Translations under genes and position numbers: made by a program
The notes under the pieces: generated by a model
Databases searched by the model: none
What the model saw: the letters and a program-made list of their open reading frames with translations, nothing else
What the model was told of the DNA's origin: nothing
Origin: Kofleriaceae bacterium
Lineage (GTDB): Bacteria > Myxococcota_A > Polyangia > Haliangiales > Haliangiaceae
Length of the DNA stretch: 46,154 bases
Assembly (NCBI GenBank): GCA_024762925.1
Contig: JANTGM010000043.1
Coordinates: 1 to 46,154, forward strand
Reading direction: 5' to 3'
Shown: in pieces, positions 16,068-24,172 of the stretch
How the letters are laid out: every line of letters starts with the position of its first letter
Position numbering within the stretch: position 1 is the stretch's first letter

Positions 16068-17789
16068 CTATGGGAGCTCGCAGACAAACGGCAGGTGCTG
16101 GCCGCAATGGGTATCGTGCAGCTTGGCGTTGCCCTTGGTAAGAACGACGCAGTCTTGATTGCAGCCGGTGTTGTCGGGCTCGCCTTTGGCCCACAACTGC
16201 TGGTCAATGGCGGTGGCGTCACTCCACAAGAACGCACCCTCGGTTTCTCTATCGGAACCGCCAAGCCACCAGCGCTCCGTGTCGATCGAATTTGCGCGCT
16301 CTCGGAGTTTTTCTAACGACGTAGCTGATTTGAGATTAGCGAGTTTTCCACCTCTGGCGACGCAGTGCTCGCGAGCATCCACAAAGGGCATGGGCAAGTT
16401 GCAGAGCGCGTACGTCTCGTTGTCAATGCGCTCCTCTGCGCAGGGGCATGATACCGCGTCATCCACAAGCCCTGAGCAGTTGTTGTCGACACCATCGCAT
16501 GCCTCAACAGCGCCTGGATTCACCTTGGCATCGCTATCGTCACAATCCATGCAACCGAAGCCGTCGCCATCTGCATCCACTTCGTTGCCCTCCGCATCAA
16601 GGCAGCGTGTGTGCTCCTCAACGTAGCGCTCGCGATCTTCAATAAACTCAACGAGTCGCTTGCGGCGCTTCATGATGGTCTTCGCACTGTGCGGACGCTT
16701 CTGGTCGGCATTGACATCTTCCGAGATGATCGAAGAAATCACTTTGGCACCTGTTGTCATATTGAGTTTTCGCGCAGCCTTGTGCACTCGTCGCAAGGCC
16801 AGCAGGTAGTCGCGTCTGCACTCGGCGTGCGCAAAGCACTTCTTCGCAAGACGGCCGCGAGAGGCATATGGGGCAATGTCCTTAAACCAAGCTCGATCCA
16901 ATCCCCAGGACATGAACTGCCATTTGTTGTCCAGGGGGTTGCGATAGATTCGGTAATTGTGACTGTGGTGGTAGCCATCAAAATCTCCCACATACGTCGA
17001 GAAGGCCAAGAAGAGCGTTAGGTGCTCGAGATTCAGCGGCGACTCTGGCTTGCGCCAAAGAGAGTCTGCTAGCGCATCGCCGCTCGCTTCGGTGGCCTTG
17101 GCAAAGCGCAAGAGTGCGCTGCGATCTTCTTGGCCGACATCAAGGTCAAAGCCCTCGACATCGTCTGTTGTCAGATCACAGCCATATTCCCCCTCGTAGA
17201 GTTCGCCCGCACCGGAACCAAACTGTCGCTCGAGAAAGTCGGTGTCGGGAGTTTCAACGACCAAATAGAGACCATATGGCGCTCCGTTCACGCGAAGGTT
17301 GGCAAAGCCCGCTTTGGGCACGGGTAGCCCCACTTCTCGTGCAAGCCGATAGGCGAGGTACTCCCGTATCATAGTGGGGTCTTCAACCAGGTTGTTGAGC
17401 GTTAGCCGATGCACGCCAAGGAAACGTCGTCCCTTGTGTTCTTTGCCCTTGTTGAATCGCAGCTTAAGAGCGGGTTTCTTGTCGATGCTGCGCAGGCTAC
17501 GGTGCCCCTTGATGCGCAGTGCGACATCCTCAAACACCTGGCCTTCGTACTCGAATCCTCCCTTTCTCCACTTCTTGGGATTCTTGCGAAGAGCTCCCAT
17601 GTCGTTTTCGCTCAGCACCAGATCGAAAGTGGGAACTTCTCTTAGCCCGTAGAGGTCTGTCATCGTGTTGGCACGCGTGCTCTCAGAAGACTTCTTGGCT
17701 GGCTTTGAGCACGAGTAGAAGCAGAGCATTGCCAATGCGATCGTTGACCGGACTAGCAATCTGGAGCAAAGGAGCTGCATGAACTCCAT
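16068..17789 (-). CDS. CotH-like lipoprotein with MopE-type calcium repeats and a C-type lectin domain
   Basis: About 573 residues from ATG 17789. The frame is open to a GTG at 17843, but that start lies in a strong hairpin and lacks a signal-like sequence. A lipoprotein signal ends CFYSC. Residues about 45-370 match the CotH family: ALRIKGHRS, KPALKLRFNK, LTLNNLVED, GAPYGLYLVVE and WGLDRAW in the usual order. CotH proteins include an atypical spore-coat protein kinase, and related domains occur in many surface proteins. Residues about 395-445 hold an Asp-rich MopE-like motif (DADGDGFGCMDCDDSD, then CDGVDNNCSGLVDD), typical of calcium binding. The last 115 residues look like a C-type lectin fold, with WWLGGSD, EGAFLW, WAKGEPDN and HCGQHLPFVCE. 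It is probably a surface adhesin or modifying enzyme. It follows the DsbA-like gene, whose activity could form its many disulfides. Confidence 0.82.
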   Translation of the reverse strand: MEFMQLLCSRLLVRSTIALAMLCFYSCSKPAKKSSESTRANTMTDLYGLREVPTFDLVLSENDMGALRKNPKKWRKGGFEYEGQVFEDVALRIKGHRSLRSIDKKPALKLRFNKGKEHKGRRFLGVHRLTLNNLVEDPTMIREYLAYRLAREVGLPVPKAGFANLRVNGAPYGLYLVVETPDTDFLERQFGSGAGELYEGEYGCDLTTDDVEGFDLDVGQEDRSALLRFAKATEASGDALADSLWRKPESPLNLEHLTLFLAFSTYVGDFDGYHHSHNYRIYRNPLDNKWQFMSWGLDRAWFKDIAPYASRGRLAKKCFAHAECRRDYLLALRRVHKAARKLNMTTGAKVISSIISEDVNADQKRPHSAKTIMKRRKRLVEFIEDRERYVEEHTRCLDAEGNEVDADGDGFGCMDCDDSDAKVNPGAVEACDGVDNNCSGLVDDAVSCPCAEERIDNETYALCNLPMPFVDAREHCVARGGKLANLKSATSLEKLRERANSIDTERWWLGGSDRETEGAFLWSDATAIDQQLWAKGEPDNTGCNQDCVVLTKGNAKLHDTHCGQHLPFVCELP

Positions 17790-17834
17790 GGTAACAGCCG
17801 AAGCACGGCATTGCGCAAAGCTCAGAGAGACGAA

Positions 17835-17856
17835 CCGCGGCACCTTGGCACCGCGG
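17835..17856 (-). terminator. Strong GC hairpin between the DsbA-like and CotH-like genes
   Basis: On the minus strand, CCGCGGTGCC and GGTGCCGCGG pair over ten positions (eight Watson-Crick, two G-U) around AA. The site is about 15 bases after the DsbA-like stop. No clear U-run follows, so it may attenuate rather than fully terminate. It covers the GTG at 17843, which argues against that start. Confidence 0.45.
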
Positions 17857-17870
17857 CATCGTCGTTTTCG

Positions 17871-18707
17871 TTACAATCGCGTCTTTCCTTTTGCAATAAG
17901 CCCGTCGTAGTAGCCCTCGAGCGAGCCACCTTTGTCCAGCGCGGCATTGGCTGCCTTTAGCTCCTTGTCGACCGCCTGTTTGAGCCCCTCCGCAGTTCGC
18001 GGGCCCCCGTAGTAGCGGCCGTTGATGTAGACAGCAGGAGTTCCACTGACGCCGAGCGTTGTCATCTCGTTGCGGTTGCGAGCCACCACTTGCTTGCAGC
18101 TACCTTTCATGTCGGTGTGAAAGCGATCCATGTCGATGCCAAGCTTGGCTGCAATCGAGTCTAGAGAAGCATCAGCAAGGCCCTCTCGGACAAGCTGCGG
18201 CCTGTCGTCGCCTTTCCAGGCCGTGCTCCATAGTGCGTGTTCATACTCTGAGAACTTTCCCTGCTTGCTCGCGGCGCATGCAGCAAGAGCTGGCTGTGTG
18301 GCGATGCTCGGGTGTACGACGAATTGCTTCGAGACGACTTTTAGATCCTCACCCTTGTATTGAGCAAGCAACGTGTCGGTTGCGCCTGCGAGCAGTTTGC
18401 AGTACGGACAGGCAAACTCCGAGGCCTCGACAATGGTGACCTTGGCATCTTTCGCTCCGCGGTAGGCATCGTCGTCAGAGACATCAACCTTGTAGAGTTG
18501 TCCTGCAATCGGACGCTTTCGGGGCGGTGCTTTGGCTCGCCCTTGCCCCGCGGCAATGCGATCGAGCTTCTTGTCAAGCGCATCGATCTTGGCGCTCAGC
18601 TGCTTTAGTTCTGCGTCAGAAGAATTCTTGTCCTTCATCGGCTGGCAGGCGGCCAAGAAAAGTCCAAAGAGAAGGGTCGTTGCGATGTTCGTTTTTGTTC
18701 GTGTCAT
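17871..18707 (-). CDS. DsbA-like thioredoxin-fold lipoprotein
   Basis: 278 residues from ATG 18707; a TTG five codons upstream is an alternative start. The lipoprotein signal ends LFLAAC. A short coiled-coil-like stretch (about residues 30-55, heptad-rich Leu and Lys) precedes the thioredoxin fold. The active site is CPYC in EFACPYCKLL. The cis-proline loop, GVSGTPAVYING, and the GGPR...EGLK ending are standard for the DsbA/DsbG/bacterial thioredoxin-fold family. Two further cysteines occur (AACAAS and GSCKQ). It should catalyse thiol-disulfide exchange on exported proteins. Many neighbouring products (multihaem cytochromes, cysteine-rich lipoproteins, the CotH-lectin protein) are rich in cysteine, so a role as their oxidase or as an apocytochrome reductant is plausible but not proven by position. 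Confidence 0.88.
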   Translation of the reverse strand: MTRTKTNIATTLLFGLFLAACQPMKDKNSSDAELKQLSAKIDALDKKLDRIAAGQGRAKAPPRKRPIAGQLYKVDVSDDDAYRGAKDAKVTIVEASEFACPYCKLLAGATDTLLAQYKGEDLKVVSKQFVVHPSIATQPALAACAASKQGKFSEYEHALWSTAWKGDDRPQLVREGLADASLDSIAAKLGIDMDRFHTDMKGSCKQVVARNRNEMTTLGVSGTPAVYINGRYYGGPRTAEGLKQAVDKELKAANAALDKGGSLEGYYDGLIAKGKTRL

Positions 18708-18809
18708 TTGTTTCGTGTCCAAGTCTTCCCGTGCTCAAGGCACAGGGGAATGCTCGGCATCGGAAGTCCGAAGCCGAGAGTTACTGTTCAGTGCGGGAGA
18801 AGGGGCGCG

Positions 18810-19244
18810 CTATGAACGACGAGGAGGGCGAAAAATGCTCTTGATGAAATCAGAACTATTCGTATGTGCCGTCTTGCGGCTGCCTAGCGTCACGCATTGA
18901 GGCGGCCGCGGTGCGAGAGGCGCCGAAGCTAGAGCTGCAGTGGGCCGGCGAGTCTTTAGTGGCTTGGGTGTGCTTGGCGCTCCATCGGGAATTCCCAAAT
19001 CACAATCTGTGTCTCCAAAGGACTCGCAACGCTGTGGCACTGGATTGGTTTTGCGAGCAACAGCTGCTTCTACTGGCGAGGGCTGTGGCATCAGCTGCGA
19101 GCTCCACCGTTCTTCTTCTAGTGCCTGCTCTTCCGATTCGCAGATCATCGCTTCAGCATTGCCTGCAGCGGTCATAAGGAGGGCGAGCATCAGCGGAAGC
19201 ATGAACCAGCGTAGCGGTATGCGACTTACGGAAGACACGTCCAA
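18810..19244 (-). CDS. Small exported proline-rich protein of unknown function
   Basis: 144 residues from a TTG start. The N-terminus has a basic segment (SRIPLRW), then a hydrophobic run (MLPLMLALLMTAAG) and a signal-peptidase site near AEA, so it is probably exported. GTG 19238 or ATG 19202 are other possible starts. The mature part is rich in Pro, Ser, Arg and Ala, with a few cysteines (CESEE, RCESFGDTDC, PQCVTL) and no recognisable domain. It lies 100 bases upstream of the DsbA-like gene on the same strand. It could be a minor surface protein; a spurious frame cannot be excluded. Confidence 0.5.
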   Translation of the reverse strand: MDVSSVSRIPLRWFMLPLMLALLMTAAGNAEAMICESEEQALEEERWSSQLMPQPSPVEAAVARKTNPVPQRCESFGDTDCDLGIPDGAPSTPKPLKTRRPTAALASAPLAPRPPQCVTLGSRKTAHTNSSDFIKSIFRPPRRS

Positions 19245-19459
19245 GCCATAAGCCGAGCTGGCATCATCGCATTCCCGAGTCTCACGGATTTCTCCGCAAC
19301 CCCGGAGCCTCGGGCGTGAATCTGCTGGCTTCCCAAGTCCTATGCGATCGATTTCTAGCCGGCTTGCCGACTAGCCGTTGTGGTAAATACAGCACATACG
19401 AATCGGCTAATGGTTAGTAATTAAAAAGCTTTCGATTGGCCACCCAGGTCGCGAAAGGT

Positions 19460-19475
19460 TGGCACACCAGCTGCT
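19460..19475 (+). promoter_or_regulatory. Possible sigma-54 (-24/-12) promoter of the VWA gene
   Basis: TGGCAC-ACCAG-CTGCT fits the consensus TGGCACG-N4-TTGCW, with the invariant GG and GC at the right spacing. It would place the transcript start only about 5 bases before the ATG at 19491, leaving no room for a ribosome-binding site. A sigma-70-like TATATA overlaps the downstream end, so an alternative reading is a nearly leaderless sigma-70 transcript. Confidence 0.35.
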
Positions 19476-19490
19476 ATATAGCGATTCATC

Positions 19491-20810
19491 ATGTCTTTGA
19501 AGATTCCCGCTATTGCTCTTGTCGCAGGCCTCGGCGCAGCTCTTTTGCCATCAAATGCCGAAGCACAAGACTGTACTCAGCCACGGATGATGATGGTGCT
19601 CGACAAGTCGAGTTCCATGGAAACCGGTCTCATTGGCAACGACACAAAGTGGAACATCGCCGTTGATGCCCTTGACCAAGTGACTGGGCAATTCGATGAC
19701 CAACTGGAGTTGGGACTCACAATCTTTCCAGAGCCCAATCAATGCGCTCCTGGCGCAATGAAGGTTGCTCCGCAAGGCGGAACTCACGCAGCGATCATGA
19801 GCGAGCTTGCCGACGCGCCTCCTGCTGCTGGTAACTGGACGCCAATGGCACAGACGCTTGATGCACTCGCCCTCGAGCCTGAAATCGCAACTGGTGATAT
19901 GCCTCGCTACGCTGTTCTCATCACCGATGGTTGGCAGTGGTGCTCTCCTTACGACCCAGCGACACGATTCGATTCGGTTGACTCCGTTGCTAGCTTGAAC
20001 GCACTTGGCATCACAACCTACGTGGTTGGCTTTGGTGACTCAGTAGATTCCCTAACGCTCAATCAAGTTGCGGTCACCGCAGGTACGGCTCTCGCAGGTT
20101 GCGACCCGACAGGTAGTGACCCCGCTGCGGCCAACCCTTGTTACTACCAAGCAGACAACCCAGCAGAACTGATCGCTGCGCTCACCGACATTGCCGACGC
20201 TGTTAGCGGTGTTGAGATTTGCGATGGCGAAGACAATGATTGCGATGGCGAAGTGGATGAAGGCGTGACCCAGACCTGTGGAACGGCTTGTGGAACTGGT
20301 ATTCAGACTTGTACCGATGGTGCATTTGGCGCTTGTGACGCCCCTGAACCGGAGACAGAGATTTGCGATGGCGAAGACAATGACTGTGACGGAACCATCG
20401 ATCCCGGTTGCGACTGCATGCCTGGTGACACGCTTGCCTGCGGTAGTGAAGACGCTTGTCAAGCGGGTGAGCAAACCTGCGGTGCCGATGGAACCTGGGG
20501 CGCCTGCGAAGGAGCACTCGAACCGAGCGAAGAAATGTGTGACGGCATCGACAACAATTGCGATGGGCAAATCGATGAGCGCAACGATGACGTGATGGGA
20601 CTCTGTGGTCTTGGGCAAGTCTGCGAGGCTGGTGACTGCATCGACCTTCCACCAACCGAGCCACCAACTCCTGAAGATGGTGTGCCGGCTGCTGATGGTG
20701 GCTCCGCTGCTGGCTGTGGATGCCAATCCGGCTCGGGCGGACCAAACCCCGCAGGAGCGCTCCTGCTTCTTCTTGGCACCGTGCTGCTGATGCGCCGCAA
20801 GCGCAGCTAG
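19491..20810 (+). CDS. Secreted VWA-domain protein with MopE repeats and a MYXO-CTERM-like anchor
   Basis: 439 residues. A signal peptide ends near AEAQD (about residue 26). Residues about 30-215 are a von Willebrand factor A domain with an intact metal-ion site, LDKSSSM (DxSxS at 38-42). Three copies of the MopE-type Asp/Cys motif follow at about residues 243, 291 and 349 (CDGEDNDCDGEVDEG and relatives), thought to bind calcium. The C-terminus (about 403-439) has GCGCQSG, a hydrophobic stretch (ALLLLLGTVLLM) and a basic end (RRKRS), which is the MYXO-CTERM layout: a cysteine region, a membrane helix and an Arg/Lys cluster, recognised by a sorting protease for lipid anchoring on the surface. 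No ribosome-binding site is evident before the ATG. A perfect terminator follows. Likely an adhesin or a Ca2+-dependent surface protein. Confidence 0.92.
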   Translation: MSLKIPAIALVAGLGAALLPSNAEAQDCTQPRMMMVLDKSSSMETGLIGNDTKWNIAVDALDQVTGQFDDQLELGLTIFPEPNQCAPGAMKVAPQGGTHAAIMSELADAPPAAGNWTPMAQTLDALALEPEIATGDMPRYAVLITDGWQWCSPYDPATRFDSVDSVASLNALGITTYVVGFGDSVDSLTLNQVAVTAGTALAGCDPTGSDPAAANPCYYQADNPAELIAALTDIADAVSGVEICDGEDNDCDGEVDEGVTQTCGTACGTGIQTCTDGAFGACDAPEPETEICDGEDNDCDGTIDPGCDCMPGDTLACGSEDACQAGEQTCGADGTWGACEGALEPSEEMCDGIDNNCDGQIDERNDDVMGLCGLGQVCEAGDCIDLPPTEPPTPEDGVPAADGGSAAGCGCQSGSGGPNPAGALLLLLGTVLLMRRKRS

Positions 20811-20837
20811 CCCGAGAGACATCTGCCGAAAAACGAG

Positions 20838-20868
20838 CGCCAAGGCCCAACTGCCTTGGCGTTTTTTT
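20838..20868 (+). terminator. Intrinsic terminator of the VWA gene
   Basis: A perfect 9-bp stem, CGCCAAGGC / GCCTTGGCG, with a 6-base loop is followed by seven Ts. It lies 28 bases after the stop codon. Confidence 0.95.
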
Positions 20869-21146
20869 GTGCGCTTTTGGGGTGCTCAAATCTGCCGCCA
20901 AGTCGCCCAAGCTCTGCAGCTTGGTCAAGCAGTTCAGAGGGCTTAGCGGGCTCGCGGTAAGTCTTGCGCGAAAGGCGCCTCCTGACACGCAACACCTTGG
21001 TCAGCCGGGGAGGCCCATTTCGCTGGGCTGGCATTTCTGGCTACGGCAAAAGGTATTCGCCATCGCACGTCTATGTTACGTAGCGAGAGTCAGAGTTAGC
21101 GGCTTTGCTCAGCTCTCGCTTTTTTTCCTTGGAAGGCACAATCCTA

Positions 21147-23936
21147 ATGAATCACTTTCGAACGTATTTACTCATATCGCTCTTTGCGGCCTTGGGCGCC
21201 TGCGGTGCCGATGACAAAAACGACGCCGTTGAGTGCGAACAAACCTGTAGTACCGATGCAACCTGCAACACCTCGGGCGATGTTGGTGTTTGCGAATGCA
21301 ACGCTGGCTTCACCGGTGATGGCCTCACATGCACCGCGGACGATGTCTGTGCTGGCGTTAGCAATTGCACCGAAGCTCGCATCACTTGTTCGGGCGACGA
21401 CTTGGTTACCTGCCAAGCCGATGAGAACGGATGTCTTGTCGAATCAGCTGTCGACTGTACAGCAACAAACGAGATCTGCGATGACACCGGCGATGCACCT
21501 ACCTGCGTTGCAGGTTGTACAGATGACCCTGCTTGCGAGTTGTTGAGCGCTGGTGATGCTTTCTGCGATGGCAACACCATCGTTAGCTGCGAGACCAATG
21601 TTGACGGTTGCCTCGCTCCTGTCGATGGCACCGACTGCGCACTTGAAGTTTGTGACGAGTCGGGCGCAGCTCCTGCTTGTATCGCGAATGCCAGTGGCGA
21701 TTCATGCGCAGAGCCATTCCTCGTTCAAGACGATGTCGCTCTAACCGGCGCAGACATCACCGTGGACTTTACAGATGTTGAGAACTTTACTGGTGACAAC
21801 TGCCTTGGGGTGAGCGCTACGGGTACTCCTGTTGAAGCGGTCTTCACAGTTCCTCTTCTCGCAGGCGAGACCGTCGGAATCAGCGAGTTTGGCGGAGTGG
21901 ACGTGGTTCTCGGAATTCTTCCGGCCTGTGATGGCACCACGGCTTGCTACGCAAGCGTCGACGGATTCGGTGGTACGCGCGCTGCAATCGAAGAAGCGGG
22001 AGTTTCCTACACCGCAGAGGCTGACGAGACTGTGACGGTATTCGCCGCAGCGTTCAGCGGAACCCCAAGCCCAGCCGACTACGACATTCGCGTGAGCATC
22101 ACCCAGTGTGGCGATGGCGTCACCGAAGGTCCTGAGACGTGCGACGACGGCAACGCTGATGATGGCGATGGCTGCAGCGCCTGTGCTGTCGACTTTGGTT
22201 TCGAGTGCGACAACACCGCAATCTCCGCTTGCACCGGTCCTGTCGACCTTGGAACCTTTGCTGCTGCAGAGGCAATTCCCGACACGGTTGAGACGGTCGC
22301 TCTCGCACAGAACGATTCGTTCTTCTACTCGATCACGTTCTCCGAAGACGTCGTGATTGAAGGCACGCTCGATGGTGCTGCTGGTGAAGACATCGATATC
22401 GGCTTTTTCAACGACGCTGGCGAATTGATGTTCGATGCAGCAACCAGTGGTGGCGAGGTGTTCTCCGACCAGCTTCTTGTTGCTGGCACCTACACCATCG
22501 AAGTTGTTGCCTTTGAGGAAGTTGCGGCAACAGGCTGGACGCTTGCGATGTCAACGGTTGCAGGACCTGTCTGTGGTGATGGCATCGTCGGAATCGGCGA
22601 AGCTTGTGACGACAACATGGTAGACAACGATGGTTGTACGCAGTGCGAAGTTGACCCGGGCTTCACCTGCGATAACACCAACAACCCATCGGTGTGCGTG
22701 CTCTCTTGTGGCGATGGCATCCTCGACACCGGCGAAGAGTGCGACGACGGCAACCTTATCGATGATGATCGTTGTGCTGATGCATGCACGCTTAACGCCG
22801 ACGTTCTCGACCTTGATGGCAATGATGACTTCGCCAACGCGCAGCTCATCACCGCAGGTCAGGTTGCTCGCGGTAGCCTCGATCCAGCAGGTCTCGACGC
22901 TCTAGACATCTACACCTTCACGCTCGTTGACACCAGCTGGGTGACCCTTGAGCAGTACACGACGGTTGATGGAGACTTGGGCAACTACACAGGTCCTGGC
23001 TTGGACAACACCTTGGATTGCGGAAACGATCTGCAGCTTCGCGTCTTCGACGGCATGGGTGACCCAACCGACAACACAACGGCTCTGCTCTTCGATGACG
23101 ATGGTGGCGACGGCTTCTGTGGCTTCCTTGGACAACCAGCGGATGGTACTGCTGTGCTACTCGCTGCCGGTACCTACTTCGTTAAGGTTAGCGAGTTTGG
23201 CGATAATGACGAGGTGCCACTGTACGCGCTCGACATTCAGATCGATGCAGTGCTCGCTGATGGCGATGCTTGCAATACGGCGTTCGACCTCTGTGATCCT
23301 GCAACCCTCGCTTGCGACCCAGCCTCCGACACCTGTGTTGCTCCGGTCTTAGACCGCGCAAACTTCGAGTTATTCCTCAGCGGACAATTCGACCTAGCGA
23401 ACACGAGCTTTACATTCACGCCTGCTGGTGATGACTTTGGAATCGTTGGAGCAACGGCAGTAGCCTTCCCAGACACCCCGGGTGCAGGAACCGTGGCAAG
23501 CTCTCTGGGAGCCCTCGGCGATGACGACAGCGAGACGGTTACGACCGCCTTCGCCTTCCCATTCTTTGGCGTCGATGAGACGACCTACTTTGTGAACAGT
23601 AATGGCAACATTACCTTTGGCGCAGGTGACACTGACTTCAGTGAGAGCGTGGCAGATCACTTCGATACTCCTCGGATCTCGTTCTTCTTTGATGATCTCT
23701 CACCACAAAACGGCACCGTCACCTACGATGAGTTCCCAGACCACCTAACGGTCACCTTCGAAGTTCCTTCGTTTGGTGGCAACGACATCAACGTTCAGGT
23801 GCAGCTCTTTGACACGGGCGTTATCACCATGACCTACCTCACTGTGGTTGAGACCGATTGTCTTGTCGGTATCAGCGCTGGTGATGGCCTAGGAAACGAG
23901 CCGGTGGAGTCTGACTTCTCCAGCTTGCTTCTTTAG
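21147..23936 (+). CDS. Large secreted lipoprotein with Myxococcus cysteine-rich repeats, a PPC-like domain and a nidogen-like domain
   Basis: 929 residues from ATG 21147, with GGAAGG about 10 bases upstream; the frame opens at 21105 but lacks a signal there. Lipobox AALGAC. Residues about 29-65 resemble an EGF-like module. Three Myxococcus cysteine-rich repeats begin near residues 320, 475 and 520 (CGDGVTEGPETCDDGN and relatives). Residues about 556-700 resemble the bacterial pre-peptidase C-terminal (PPC) beta-sandwich, with GTYFVKV. Residues about 745-929 resemble the nidogen-like/extracellular lectin domain (PFFGVDETTYFVNSNGNITF, then DDLSPQNG). The protein is strongly acidic and uses GAT/GAC and GGC codons heavily. 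It is probably a surface structural or adhesive protein; no protease or nuclease motif is visible. Confidence 0.9.
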   Translation: MNHFRTYLLISLFAALGACGADDKNDAVECEQTCSTDATCNTSGDVGVCECNAGFTGDGLTCTADDVCAGVSNCTEARITCSGDDLVTCQADENGCLVESAVDCTATNEICDDTGDAPTCVAGCTDDPACELLSAGDAFCDGNTIVSCETNVDGCLAPVDGTDCALEVCDESGAAPACIANASGDSCAEPFLVQDDVALTGADITVDFTDVENFTGDNCLGVSATGTPVEAVFTVPLLAGETVGISEFGGVDVVLGILPACDGTTACYASVDGFGGTRAAIEEAGVSYTAEADETVTVFAAAFSGTPSPADYDIRVSITQCGDGVTEGPETCDDGNADDGDGCSACAVDFGFECDNTAISACTGPVDLGTFAAAEAIPDTVETVALAQNDSFFYSITFSEDVVIEGTLDGAAGEDIDIGFFNDAGELMFDAATSGGEVFSDQLLVAGTYTIEVVAFEEVAATGWTLAMSTVAGPVCGDGIVGIGEACDDNMVDNDGCTQCEVDPGFTCDNTNNPSVCVLSCGDGILDTGEECDDGNLIDDDRCADACTLNADVLDLDGNDDFANAQLITAGQVARGSLDPAGLDALDIYTFTLVDTSWVTLEQYTTVDGDLGNYTGPGLDNTLDCGNDLQLRVFDGMGDPTDNTTALLFDDDGGDGFCGFLGQPADGTAVLLAAGTYFVKVSEFGDNDEVPLYALDIQIDAVLADGDACNTAFDLCDPATLACDPASDTCVAPVLDRANFELFLSGQFDLANTSFTFTPAGDDFGIVGATAVAFPDTPGAGTVASSLGALGDDDSETVTTAFAFPFFGVDETTYFVNSNGNITFGAGDTDFSESVADHFDTPRISFFFDDLSPQNGTVTYDEFPDHLTVTFEVPSFGGNDINVQVQLFDTGVITMTYLTVVETDCLVGISAGDGLGNEPVESDFSSLLL

Positions 23937-23977
23937 TTATCTAGGCGATTGGAGCTTCGGTTCCATCGTTGGTAACA

Positions 23978-24015
23978 AGCCCCGCGCAGGCCTCTTTGGA
24001 GGCAGGTGTGGGGCT
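23978..24015 (+). terminator. Probable terminator hairpin after the 929-residue lipoprotein gene
   Basis: An outer stem, AGCCCC / GGGGCT, encloses an inner perfect stem, GCCTC-TTTG-GAGGC. It lies about 40 bases after the stop codon; there is only a weak T-run after it, so efficiency is uncertain. Confidence 0.55.
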
Positions 24016-24172
24016 CCTGCCGTTTCGGGCCAAGCAATCTCTGTGATTCCCGCGATCTAAAACGTGCGCGATCTCTCAGCGGTGGCTCCAAAGCTTGCGT
24101 GCGCCAAGAGCGGGTGCCAATCGGCAGAGTTTCTAGGTTGAAATTGTCTAGCAACGGGGCCACCCTCGCTCC

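Noticed and set aside
20052-20988. Two long minus-strand frames over the VWA gene and its downstream region
   Set aside because: They mirror the biased codon use of the plus-strand MopE region and overlap a clear terminator; no family resemblance.
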